Shown: piece after piece, positions 44,920-52,442 of the stretch
How the letters are laid out: every line of letters begins with the position of its first letter
Numbering within the stretch: position 1 is the stretch's first letter
From: Kurthia zopfii
GTDB lineage: Bacteria; Bacillota; Bacilli; Bacillales_A; Planococcaceae
Direction of reading: 5' to 3'
Length of the DNA stretch: 64,000 bases
Assembly (NCBI RefSeq): GCF_003143955.1
Contig: NZ_QFVS01000004.1
Coordinates: 53,337-117,336 of the forward strand
Made by a program: the position numbers and the translations under genes
Notes under the pieces: model-generated
Databases searched by the model: none
What the model was told of the DNA's origin: nothing
Seen by the model: the letters and a program-made list of their open reading frames with translations, nothing else

Positions 44920-46647
44920 CTACCTATAGATTTCATCTAGTAATTCATCAAACTGATCTTGATTAATATCTTCCATTTGGAACATACTTTCTTTATGCGC
45001 AACTAAAAAAGCAACGAAGCCATCAATCTTTTTCTTAGATTGACGTTTCGATGGCCCTTTCATTCCATTGATATTTGTTATAACAACCATGTTCAGTGCG
45101 CAGTAGACAAGCAAAGGATTATCCGTCACTAAACGCTTTTCATATATTAATAATTCACTATCATCAATCATGGCATTCATTACTGCTGGATACTGGTTTA
45201 CAACGATACAATCTAAACCGAGATTTTCACATTTTTCAATAAGCTTCTGTGACATTGCTGGGTCATAGTTTATTTGCTGAACATCATATAAATTCATACA
45301 TTCGATAATATACTCCAACACCATGTCTTGATCTATCATTTTGCCATCGCAAAGTGTCACAAAACCACGCTCGACTAAATCACTGTATGGCACATTGTCC
45401 TCTTTCTCTCGGAAGTCAATATTGTCTGAAGGAATGAAATACATCTGTTTTACTTTCAGTATTGCCTTTCCTTCTTCATCATAAGTTGGGAAATTTAAGC
45501 TAACACATGTTAAATCGTTTACTTTCGACAAATCGAGTCCGATGAAACAACGTTCATTTTCTAATTCGCCTAGATCATCAACTAATATATGTTCGATCTG
45601 CTCACGTTCAAAATAATTTTCAGCGCCATTTACAAAGACGTTCAAGTGTTTCGAAAGGAACTCAGACTTTGAATGTGCCGACTGCTGCGCCTTTTTGAAC
45701 TCCGTTTCTAATTGTTCCATCGTTACAGACACGCCTATATTCGGGTTAACCATTTCCCATACTTTACGGTCTTCCCAATCATATCCACGATTTGGCTCTG
45801 CTATATAAACAAATAGCGAATCGTCATCATCTTCTTTAAGTACGTGCTTCGCATATTTATAAACACGCATACCAACAGATGATGAACCTTTACCAGCTGT
45901 CGAGATGTTCAACATCATTGGTTGTTCACGAGAAATCTGTGCGGACTTTAAGTTATCGTACATGTCCATATTTTCTTGTGCATGCAACTCGTCATTTAAT
46001 ACAAAATAAGGGTTCTTACCTTCAAGTCCTTTTGTATTTTTTGTTAAAACCTTAAATTTATTTTGATAAACAAGTCCATCAATCGAATAACGATACATTG
46101 CACCAGATGTTGAACCATTGATTCCTTTATAAATTTGAGTATTTTTTAAGAGTGGCTCTGAGTTTTCGATCGCTTGTGCAATTGGTTCAGCTGCATTCTG
46201 TGCTTGTTCATAATCTGTTGCTGCACAATAACAATCTGCTCCACGTTCACCCTCACCATACATTGCATACAATAAAGCTCCTGCAGCGATTATTGTTTTA
46301 CCATTCTTTTTTGGTACTTGTCCGTAAGCTTCACGAATTACGCGTACTACATTACCTTTTTCATTTTTATGTTGCCAACCGTACATATTCGCAAAGATAA
46401 ACATTTCCCATTCTTCAAGCGAGATCAACTCACCTGCGAGTGGGCCTTTAACATGACGTACAAAGGACTGTACAAAATCTAACATCTCATTTGCTTTGTC
46501 TACATCAAACCAAATATCCTTTCGTTTCTTCCATTTTCGGTATCTTTCAACCGATTTGATAATAGAAGTTGGATATTTCTTTTTGTTTCGCATAACTCGG
46601 TTTGCATATAGATCAGCATAGTTTTTTCCTTGCTCAATCGTAATCAT
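44920..46647 (-). CDS. terL: Terminase large subunit
   Basis: 575 residues. N-terminal ATPase with the Walker A-type AYGQVPKKNGKTIIAAG and Walker B/lid FVLNDELHAQENMDMYDNLK. C-terminal nuclease with FIGLDLSKVNDLTCVSLNFP and a following acidic cluster (NYDPAMSQKLIEKCE). It packages DNA into the prohead. It overlaps the small subunit by four bases. Confidence 0.95.
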   Translation of the reverse strand: MITIEQGKNYADLYANRVMRNKKKYPTSIIKSVERYRKWKKRKDIWFDVDKANEMLDFVQSFVRHVKGPLAGELISLEEWEMFIFANMYGWQHKNEKGNVVRVIREAYGQVPKKNGKTIIAAGALLYAMYGEGERGADCYCAATDYEQAQNAAEPIAQAIENSEPLLKNTQIYKGINGSTSGAMYRYSIDGLVYQNKFKVLTKNTKGLEGKNPYFVLNDELHAQENMDMYDNLKSAQISREQPMMLNISTAGKGSSSVGMRVYKYAKHVLKEDDDDSLFVYIAEPNRGYDWEDRKVWEMVNPNIGVSVTMEQLETEFKKAQQSAHSKSEFLSKHLNVFVNGAENYFEREQIEHILVDDLGELENERCFIGLDLSKVNDLTCVSLNFPTYDEEGKAILKVKQMYFIPSDNIDFREKEDNVPYSDLVERGFVTLCDGKMIDQDMVLEYIIECMNLYDVQQINYDPAMSQKLIEKCENLGLDCIVVNQYPAVMNAMIDDSELLIYEKRLVTDNPLLVYCALNMVVITNINGMKGPSKRQSKKKIDGFVAFLVAHKESMFQMEDINQDQFDELLDEIYR

Positions 46648-47060
46648 TTAACTTTTCGCCATTTATTACGATGTGCTGCTAGTTCATCAACACTCGCATT
46701 AACAGCTTGATTATTTGTAGTTTTTTGTACACTTTTTCCTTTGTTCGTCATTCCAAGTAAATCTAATAATTTATTCTTTTTTTCGTTCCATGTTTCGACT
46801 TGCTGCGATAACGGATGCTTCATCTCATTCACTGCACCAGCCTTGTTCGTATGCGTTTTTGTCGGTGGAAATCCTAAATCTAACCACTTATCATACATCG
46901 TTTTATAAATGACAAATGCATCTAAATAATTTTCAATAAGAGGTGTGAGTGATTTTTGAAAAAGGTCTTCTTCTTTTAATAGTTCCATTATGCGCAATTC
47001 CTCGTCAGCTCTCGCTTCATCGAGAAGTTCCAATCTTCTTTTTTTCGACATTCTCGCCAT
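46644..47060 (-). CDS. terS: Terminase small subunit, P27 family
   Basis: 138 residues. P27-type layout: LIENYLDAFVIYKTMYDKWLDLGFPPTKTHTNKAGAVNEMKHPLSQQVETWNEKKNKLLDLLGMTNKGK. It recognises the packaging site and starts cleavage. The start ATG 47060 has GGGGGTG upstream; alternatives GTG 47066 and ATG 47051. Confidence 0.88.
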   Translation of the reverse strand: MARMSKKRRLELLDEARADEELRIMELLKEEDLFQKSLTPLIENYLDAFVIYKTMYDKWLDLGFPPTKTHTNKAGAVNEMKHPLSQQVETWNEKKNKLLDLLGMTNKGKSVQKTTNNQAVNASVDELAAHRNKWRKVK

Positions 47061-47159
47061 TCTCACACCCCCTTCACTTTTTTAGACTGCACAACCATTT
47101 AAATACCGCCACAACCGGTCTTGAGCTTTTTTCCAAAAAATCTTTTTTCGATAGGGGGG

Positions 47160-47528
47160 CTATTTGAAAAAATTTGCAAAAACTTTTTTATTTTTCTCGC
47201 CATATTCCTCTATCATGTGACACTCAGGACATAACAAACGTAGGTTGTCCTCTTGAAGCTTGAGTGTTGGGTTGTCCTTCACCTTAACGATGTGATGTAC
47301 CTGCGCAAGCTTTCCAAATACAAAGCGATTGCAACGCTGACAACAACCACGCTCACGTTCATACACTCTCCGTCGTGTCGCTTTCCAAATTGCTGAATTA
47401 TAAAAAGGCTTATTACTTAGATCGTACTTGACCTTAGTAATAGCCTTCTTCTTATCCCTTTTATGATCTTCACAATACTGCCCTTTTTCCATCTTGTTTC
47501 TACAGCCATTGAAATCACAATACTTCAT
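47160..47528 (-). CDS. HNH endonuclease (packaging-associated)
   Basis: 122 residues. Two CxxC-type zinc knuckles (CDFNGCRNKMEKGQYCEDH; CCQRCNRF...LCPEC) and the HNH core QVHHIVKVKDNPTLKLQEDNLRLLCPECH. HNH proteins next to terminase are needed for cos cleavage in several HK97-like phages. The start ATG 47528 is coupled to the preceding small ORF (TAATATG). Confidence 0.93.
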   Translation of the reverse strand: MKYCDFNGCRNKMEKGQYCEDHKRDKKKAITKVKYDLSNKPFYNSAIWKATRRRVYERERGCCQRCNRFVFGKLAQVHHIVKVKDNPTLKLQEDNLRLLCPECHMIEEYGEKNKKVFANFFK

Positions 47529-47529
47529 A

Positions 47530-47634
47530 TTACATATTCCATTCGTTTTCAGTAATTGAATAAATCGTAATACCAAATAAACGCAATGTTGTAATTGTAG
47601 TACCTGGTTCTTTATATACCGTTTTCTTAATCAA
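47530..47634 (-). CDS. Small phage ORF, 34 residues
   Basis: Starts with TTG 47634 behind AGGTGA and ends TAA one base before the HNH ATG. The peptide reads IKKTVYKEPGTTITTL, RLFGITIYSITENEW. Tight packing between two real genes and an SD suggest a real gene; no family recognised. Confidence 0.5.
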   Translation of the reverse strand: MIKKTVYKEPGTTITTLRLFGITIYSITENEWNM

Positions 47635-47887
47635 TTGATTCACCTGTGATTTGAGCAATCACTAATTCTTTCTTTGTCATAGACTTAGGAATATCAATGC
47701 CCTGTGATTCAGCAAACTCTTTCAATTCCTTCACTGTCATTTCTTCAAGATTGATTCCTGAAGTATCGACATGTTCTTGTTCATGCTGATCTGCAACTTC
47801 AATTTCTTCCTGCATAACTACAATGCGCTTTTCTTCTGTATCCCAGTATTCAATACCAGTTGATGTTACTCGATATTTTTTAAGCAT
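47627..47887 (-). CDS. Small phage protein with Rho-N/HeH-type domain
   Basis: 86 residues. The C-terminal half, EEMTVKELKEFAESQGIDIPKSMTKKELVIAQI, is a LEM/HeH- or Rho N-terminal-like helix-extended-loop-helix, usually DNA or RNA binding. The N-terminus is beta-rich. Located in the packaging region. Confidence 0.7.
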   Translation of the reverse strand: MLKKYRVTSTGIEYWDTEEKRIVVMQEEIEVADQHEQEHVDTSGINLEEMTVKELKEFAESQGIDIPKSMTKKELVIAQITGESID

Positions 47888-47935
47888 TTTTCATTCTCCT
47901 TTCTAAATAAAAAACTACACTTATAAAATGTAGTT

Positions 47936-48553
47936 TCACTCTTTAAATATATTAGTATTCATCAGTCCACTTGCTTTTTCGTTACTTTCATATCTCATAT
48001 GAGTTATTTCTAAAAGTTCATTAGTTTCTATAATTATTTTATTAACAATTTTTCTTAATAACATTACTTCCTCGTCAAAAAAATCTTGTTGAGTTTTTTC
48101 TTCAAGATCCTTTACCATATTACTTTTACAAAATCTATGTGCTATGCATAATTTTAATAACTCACTTGAAGCGTATTTTGAATTCTTTATAACTAATTCA
48201 TCAATTTTGCTCTTATTATATTTAGTCACATCTGTCTGTTCCAATTCTACTTTTAGTTCTTTCGTTTCGGCGTCAAGTGATGTATTCTTTACTACCCACT
48301 CTAAAAACGGCACCTCGTATATAGTAAATTCACTTTCTTTAGATAATTTTATAAATTTCCTAATATACTCAGATTGAGCAACTATACCATATAACTCTAA
48401 GTATAATTCTGTAAGTTGCTTATATGCATGCTCTCTTTTAAATCTTTTTTTATCTGTAAACCAATCAAATTCATTTTTTAATAAATGAAATAATATATTA
48501 GCAAATAAAGTAGTTATCGCTGTTATTACTGCTGTCCAAATAACTATATTCAT
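47936..48553 (-). CDS. Membrane-anchored cargo protein of unknown function
   Basis: 205 residues: one N-terminal transmembrane helix (about 3-22, IVIWTAVITAITTLFANILFHLL) and a long helical cytoplasmic domain. AT-rich; not part of any standard phage module. The position between HNH and the late regulator is a typical cargo site. A role in superinfection exclusion or defence is possible but unsupported. The start ATG 48553 has AGGGAGTGA upstream. Confidence 0.65.
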   Translation of the reverse strand: MNIVIWTAVITAITTLFANILFHLLKNEFDWFTDKKRFKREHAYKQLTELYLELYGIVAQSEYIRKFIKLSKESEFTIYEVPFLEWVVKNTSLDAETKELKVELEQTDVTKYNKSKIDELVIKNSKYASSELLKLCIAHRFCKSNMVKDLEEKTQQDFFDEEVMLLRKIVNKIIIETNELLEITHMRYESNEKASGLMNTNIFKE

Positions 48554-48574
48554 ATTAATCACTCCCTTGAACAT

Positions 48575-48873
48575 ATTACCATATTTAGAAGTCCAAGCTA
48601 TATGCTTTCGTTACTGTGCATATAGCCTGTCCTTCGAGGAGGATTTTCATGAGCTGTAAGTTGTTACCCTTACACTTATTATGGGCATCTGGACGGTTTT
48701 CTCTTTGGGTGTAACATATCTAATATTCTGTTACATTTCAAAAAGCCTTTAAAATGGCTCTATATCAATACCTGTAAAATTCTTTTTATTTGAGTGTAAC
48801 TATTACTTTTTTAAATACCTACCCAATCCCTCTATAAGTGTTATGAAGTTGCTCTGTTGAGCTATTTGTAAGC
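48575..48873. promoter_or_regulatory. Gene-free 300 bp before the late genes, probable late promoter region
   Basis: No ORF longer than 22 codons. It contains repeated GTTACA/TGTAAC elements (about 48677, 48710, 48729, 48796) and an inverted repeat TGTAACA / TGTTACA (48710-48735). A plus-strand 21-codon ORF (48649-48714) has a strong SD (GAGGAGG). It lies just downstream of the ArpU-like regulator and its recombinase, where late promoters occur in related phages. Confidence 0.4.
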
Positions 48874-48902
48874 ATAAAAAAAGAACCCCTTAATAGAGGT
48901 TC
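48874..48902 (-). terminator. Terminator of the arpU-recombinase pair
   Basis: GAACCCCT pairs with AGAGGTTC and is followed by T7 on the minus strand; it overlaps the recombinase stop. Confidence 0.75.
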
Positions 48903-49447
48903 GACATATTACTATCTAGTTGGTCTTGTACAATGCCTATGTAGCGAAGTGTTGTTGCTTCTTCAGAGTGATTGAATAACACCATCAAATCGCCTACAGA
49001 ATGGTATTTCTTATAATAATGATAGCCAAACGTTTTTCTCATGCTGTGCGTTCCTATTTTTTCTCGATAGCCAATTGCTTTTGCTGCCTTGTTAATATTT
49101 GTCCAAGCAGTCTTTCTTGTGATCGGTCTTTGTTTTCCTGTGCTGGTCCGTTCACGAGATGCAATAAGATAGTCATTTTCCTTCTTTCCTTTTATAAATT
49201 GTTCAAACTCTTTTCTTAATCTTGGTGGAATAATAACTCGTTTGTATTTTTTCGTCTTTTGTTCAAAGATTTTCAGATGCGTTTGTTTACGTACATCTTT
49301 AACGCGTAACTGAAGAATATCACTTATACGTATGCCTACATGAATGCCGATCAACCACATTATATAGTCACGTTCATTATGCTCTTTTAAATAATTTGTT
49401 AAATCATCTAATTGTTCTTTATCTCTAATTGGCTCAACAAATCTCAT
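48890..49447 (-). CDS. Small tyrosine recombinase (XerC/D-like)
   Basis: 185 residues, catalytic domain only. GIHVGIRISDILQLRVKDV (Arg), KTKKYKRVIIPP (beta-hairpin Lys), GTHSMRKTFGYHYYKK (HxxR) and LFNHSEEATTLRYIGI (His and nucleophile Tyr) are all present. It is distinct from the integrase at 58006, as it lacks an arm-binding domain. It is coupled to the ArpU-like gene (ATGA). Possible role: resolving phage genome multimers. Confidence 0.9.
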   Translation of the reverse strand: MRFVEPIRDKEQLDDLTNYLKEHNERDYIMWLIGIHVGIRISDILQLRVKDVRKQTHLKIFEQKTKKYKRVIIPPRLRKEFEQFIKGKKENDYLIASRERTSTGKQRPITRKTAWTNINKAAKAIGYREKIGTHSMRKTFGYHYYKKYHSVGDLMVLFNHSEEATTLRYIGIVQDQLDSNMSNLY

Positions 49448-49959
49448 ACAATCACCCAACCTTCCGCAATGATTTTACTTTTACATCGTTGCAGTATGCC
49501 CTGAACTGTAGACTTTGGAATGTCCATAATCTCTGCAATTTGACGATGACTAAATTCATTTGCAGCTAAGTTAAAAACTTCTCGTTCCCTGGCATCTAAG
49601 ACTTTTGATATTTCTTTGGCCAACAATTCCTTCACTTCTTCTTCATCTTGATTTTCTTCTTTTTCAAATGGCATTTGCTGACGTTTATCGCTATTCATCG
49701 CTAGTATTTCGTTGCTTACTGGTATTTCTCTTTCATAAGCTGCACGTCTATTTAACGACCTGCCACGAAAACGGCCCAATGACATTGTTTCAATTGAATA
49801 CGTTAAACTGCTAATCATTTGTCGTACAGTAGCTAGATCGGCAACTGCTTTTTCGATTTCTTCATCATCTATCATTTCATCTTTTCTTTCTAATAAATCT
49901 TTATATAATTTCTTTGTTTGTTTTCTTGTAACGATGTACTCATTTATCAACTCTTTCAT
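49444..49959 (-). CDS. ArpU/RinA-type late transcription regulator (sigma region 4-like)
   Basis: 171 residues. The N-terminus MKELINEYIVTRKQTKKLYKDLLERKDEM is shared with many phage late regulators. The C-terminus LDAREREVFNLAANEFSHRQIAEIMDIPKSTVQGILQRCKSKI is a sigma-70 region 4 HTH. It probably switches on the late operon. The start ATG 49959 has GGGAGG upstream. Confidence 0.87.
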   Translation of the reverse strand: MKELINEYIVTRKQTKKLYKDLLERKDEMIDDEEIEKAVADLATVRQMISSLTYSIETMSLGRFRGRSLNRRAAYEREIPVSNEILAMNSDKRQQMPFEKEENQDEEEVKELLAKEISKVLDAREREVFNLAANEFSHRQIAEIMDIPKSTVQGILQRCKSKIIAEGWVIV

Positions 49960-49997
49960 GTGGTTTCCTCCCAGTCCCAATAAAATGAAAATAAAAA

Positions 49998-50044
49998 GAG
50001 CGCTAAATAAGCACAGAAGTGTTTTCTGCATTTATCTAGCGCTC
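49998..50044 (-). terminator. Terminator between early genes and arpU
   Basis: GAGCGCTA pairs with TAGCGCTC, with an inner imperfect stem and T5 on the minus strand. It separates the early operon from the late regulator. Confidence 0.75.
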
Positions 50045-50094
50045 CCAGGTTATCTGATAAGCACGAATATTTTGTTACACTTATAATACCACAT

Positions 50095-50274
50095 TTAGAT
50101 TTTTTTAGTATATTTATAATCTACATGTGTTACTTTTCCACTTTGCCAATTTATTTCTTGTTTACCGAACCCAGCTTGTGGACTTTCTAAAGGAATCAAT
50201 TTACCGTTTGAAACTATGTAGACTCCATTCTCCATCAAGCTGATTTCTGTTTTTAATTCTACTTGTTTATTCAT
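50095..50274 (-). CDS. DUF3954-like small phage protein
   Basis: 59 residues. ENGVYIVSNGKLIPLESPQAGFGKQEINWQSGKVTHVDYKYTKK matches the DUF3954 (XtrA/YqaO-like) pattern 'naVYvV.dGkL......GFGKq.i.WQ.GKv.h.e...t.K'. SD AGGAGGAAAC lies 5 nt before ATG 50274. Confidence 0.75.
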   Translation of the reverse strand: MNKQVELKTEISLMENGVYIVSNGKLIPLESPQAGFGKQEINWQSGKVTHVDYKYTKKI

Positions 50275-50356
50275 TTTAAGTTTCCTCCTATGCTATAATT
50301 TAATTACCACATTAAACAAGCGTTGGAGGAAATCTCTAATGCTTTATTTTTTTGTC

Positions 50357-50608
50357 TTAAAATCCATGTACATTTTCCCAACCATGTACTGATCCAAGTT
50401 CTACAAAACGAAGCAACTCATTTGTATCTCTGAAACATTTTTCAAAGTCGTCTGTTTTAACGACGTAATTGCTTTTAGATCCTCGCTCAACAATGCAAAG
50501 GCAAGTGTGTATATAATCCAACTCCTTCAATCCTGCAATCTCTTGACGAATCTTATCGACCGCCTTCATTTCAAATAGAACTCCGAATAAATCTAATTGT
50601 TCTCCCAT
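50357..50608 (-). CDS. Hypothetical early phage protein
   Basis: 83 residues, soluble, no known domain (GEQLDLFGVLFEMKAVDKIRQEIAGLKELDYIHTCLCIVERGSK). The start is the second ATG (50608), with GGAG 7 nt upstream; it is also possible at 50614. Ordinary early-region protein. Confidence 0.6.
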   Translation of the reverse strand: MGEQLDLFGVLFEMKAVDKIRQEIAGLKELDYIHTCLCIVERGSKSNYVVKTDDFEKCFRDTNELLRFVELGSVHGWENVHGF

Positions 50609-50648
50609 GTTCATTCTCCTTTATTCATAGTTTGGTCGTGATGTGACG

Positions 50649-50842
50649 TTAATCTATATCAACATGAAAATCACGAATGTATTCAACTAGTAGTTCGCTT
50701 AAACTTTCGTAAAAACTAGGGTCGATTTCAATCCATTCTGCGATTTCCTCTGTTTTCTCTTTGGGTAAATTAATATATTTTTATCAGACATCACTTCTAA
50801 ATGATGTCTGATAAAAATTCTAAATGCTTCTCTTGAATCCAT
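50649..50842 (-). pseudogene. Small early gene broken by one frameshift, containing a 16-bp stem hairpin
   Basis: The first frame gives MDSREAFRIFIRHHLEVMSDKNIL, while NLPKEKTEEIAEWIEIDPSFYESLSELLVEYIRDFHVDID follows one base out of frame (shift near 50772). Joined, they make one 64-residue protein. Inside the first half, TTTTTATCAGACATCA (50778-50793) and TGATGTCTGATAAAAA (50802-50817) form a perfect 16-bp stem. Confidence 0.6.
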
Positions 50843-50873
50843 TTTCTCTCTCCTTCGCTGCGTGATGTACAAG

Positions 50874-51191
50874 TCACTTCAATGCAAAGTCACGACTAAT
50901 TTCTTCAAATTTAATAAGGTTTTTTACAAAATCGGCTTTCACTTCGTCAATATCAACGTTCTCCATTAATCTATGTGTCGTATAAACGAATTCTAATAGT
51001 GTTTCTAATAATCGTTGTTCTTTGTATTGTAAGAAGTATTTTCCACCGAAACTGACTTTCCCAGATTCTTTGTCAATCCAAAGATACGGATCATCTGATT
51101 CATCGACTATTACCATCTTTCCATCAAACACTTCATGTTCTTTAAATTTAAGATTGAAAGTATCGTGTTTCGTTTCAAAATATGTTCCCAT
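50874..51191 (-). CDS. Hypothetical early phage protein
   Basis: 105 residues. The N-terminal half is beta-rich (FETKHDTFNLKFKEHEVFDGKMVIVDES), the C-terminal half helical and acidic. No family recognised. ATG 51191 with GAGGAG 8 nt upstream. Confidence 0.6.
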   Translation of the reverse strand: MGTYFETKHDTFNLKFKEHEVFDGKMVIVDESDDPYLWIDKESGKVSFGGKYFLQYKEQRLLETLLEFVYTTHRLMENVDIDEVKADFVKNLIKFEEISRDFALK

Positions 51192-51266
51192 CACTTTTGC
51201 TCCTCTTTTTTAAAGTTTGTTAATGCGTTAATGCACGTTATGTTTCTTATGCGTCTCAAATTTTGT

Positions 51267-51524
51267 TTATTCCGCACGATCCAACACCCATGACAAGGTT
51301 TCGATTTGAGTAAGCATCGAGATTTTTTTACGATCTATTACCCAAATCTCCATTTCTAACTTGCGACATATTTCTCCACAGAAGGATAACGAACTAACAT
51401 CATGTCTAATCGTCTTTTTAAATCCTTCAAAATAAGTTTCTTTAGCAGCTAATAATTCTGCCACTGTTGAATATTCGTCGCATAATTTATCAAGCTTTGC
51501 TCGAATCTCTTTCTCGCTTTTCAT
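51267..51524 (-). CDS. Hypothetical early phage protein, helical
   Basis: 85 residues, two charged helices around a Cys-containing turn (LSFCGEICRKLEMEIWV). Unknown function; part of the run of small early genes. Confidence 0.6.
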   Translation of the reverse strand: MKSEKEIRAKLDKLCDEYSTVAELLAAKETYFEGFKKTIRHDVSSLSFCGEICRKLEMEIWVIDRKKISMLTQIETLSWVLDRAE

Positions 51525-51533
51525 ATTTCCACC

Positions 51534-51776
51534 TCACGCCTTCTTTAAATCCATAAATAGTCCTCTAAACGTATCAATCGTGCTTTTATCCCAGCCACTT
51601 AACCATAAAATATGCTGTAATTCATTTTTAGAAAGTTGACGATTGAGCATTACCTCCAATTCAGTTACGCACTTTTCGTAATGCTCTTTTTGCCATTCTT
51701 CGATTTTCTGATTTAAATCTGTTTCTAGCCATAATCTACGACCGCGTGAGTTAACACCTTGATATTTTAAATTCAT
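51534..51776 (-). CDS. Hypothetical early phage protein
   Basis: 80 residues (MNLKYQGVNSRGRRLWLETD...LNRQLSKNELQHILWLSGWDKSTIDTFRGLFMDL). Start ATG 51776 with GAGGAGG upstream, overlapping the previous stop (ATGA), so translation is coupled. Confidence 0.6.
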   Translation of the reverse strand: MNLKYQGVNSRGRRLWLETDLNQKIEEWQKEHYEKCVTELEVMLNRQLSKNELQHILWLSGWDKSTIDTFRGLFMDLKKA

Positions 51777-51967
51777 ACCGATTCCTCCTCGATCGGTTCT
51801 AGCCAAAAGCCTTTATAATTCTTTTTAGCTAATGCGCGTGCTTTTACCGAATCATATTGTAGCCAGCGTAAAGTTCCTAAAGGCTTCCCTGTGTATTCTG
51901 CCAATTCCTGAATCGTACCATCCCAAATCCATCTTTCACCTTTGTACAGAGCGAAAATCTTATCCAA
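51773..51967 (-). CDS. Hypothetical early phage protein with small HTH-like segment
   Basis: 64 residues. DGTIQELAEYTGKPLGTLRWLQYDSVKARA reads like a compact helix-turn-helix, seen in many small phage proteins of early regions. It is coupled to both neighbours. Confidence 0.6.
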   Translation of the reverse strand: MDKIFALYKGERWIWDGTIQELAEYTGKPLGTLRWLQYDSVKARALAKKNYKGFWLEPIEEESV

Positions 51968-52174
51968 TCAAACTACCTCCTCAAGTGGTTCTGACATCAA
52001 CACTTCTAGCACATAACCTTCGCTAGTTGGGTACATTTCGAAAACTACTTGAAGTTCTGCTGCATCGTAGCAAACTTTCTTGAATCGATTGCCAGCAACT
52101 CGATTTACAATTACGATTGCAAGTGGTTCTGGACCATCAAACCCCATTAAAATTGGCTTCATTACGTTTGTCAT
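51968..52174 (-). CDS. Hypothetical early phage protein
   Basis: 68 residues, beta-rich (MTNVMKPILMGFDGPEPLAIVIVNRVAGNRFKKVCYDAAELQVVFEMYP...). ATG 52174 with GGAGG 9 nt upstream; it ends one base before the next ORF. Confidence 0.55.
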   Translation of the reverse strand: MTNVMKPILMGFDGPEPLAIVIVNRVAGNRFKKVCYDAAELQVVFEMYPTSEGYVLEVLMSEPLEEVV

Positions 52175-52253
52175 CCTCAATATCCTCCAATGTTTTTAAG
52201 ATTTCTTCACGCAATTTATGTAGATCTTGTTGTACTTTATTTAAGATTTCCAT
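52137..52253 (-). CDS. Small helical ORF, 38 residues, overlapping both neighbours
   Basis: MEILNKVQQDLHKLREEIL, then KTLEDIEDDKRNEA: a charged amphipathic helix. It starts inside the end of the 52237 gene and runs 38 bases into the 52174 gene. SD AGGGTG is 10 nt upstream. Helicity and dense packing favour it, but the overlap makes it uncertain. Confidence 0.4.
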   Translation of the reverse strand: MEILNKVQQDLHKLREEILKTLEDIEDDKRNEANFNGV

Positions 52254-52440
52254 AATTCAATAGCACCCTAGTCGGCTTGCCATATTGCTCAAACAAGACT
52301 TCCCTTTCCATTTGATGATGCATACGACAATGTACTTTTGTGATGATTGTGTTAGAGTGGCCACAATTCGGATAAGGACAACGCATTAGTCCAACTCCAT
52401 TACCACTCGCAAATTGCGTATGTGCTGATGAATGCGCCAT
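52237..52440 (-). CDS. Small Cys/His-rich phage protein
   Basis: 67 residues with CPYPNCGHSNTIITKVHCRMHHQMER, which could bind one zinc. It directly follows the helicase loader and its ATG overlaps the SD/stop context GGAGGTGTAGTC. Confidence 0.6.
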   Translation of the reverse strand: MAHSSAHTQFASGNGVGLMRCPYPNCGHSNTIITKVHCRMHHQMEREVLFEQYGKPTRVLLNYGNLK

Positions 52441-52442
52441 GA

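Noticed and set aside
49960..50031. Hydrophobic in-frame N-terminal extension of the ArpU-like gene (24 residues)
   Set aside because: It runs through a terminator hairpin, lacks an SD, and the internal ATG 49959 has a strong one. Most likely chance.
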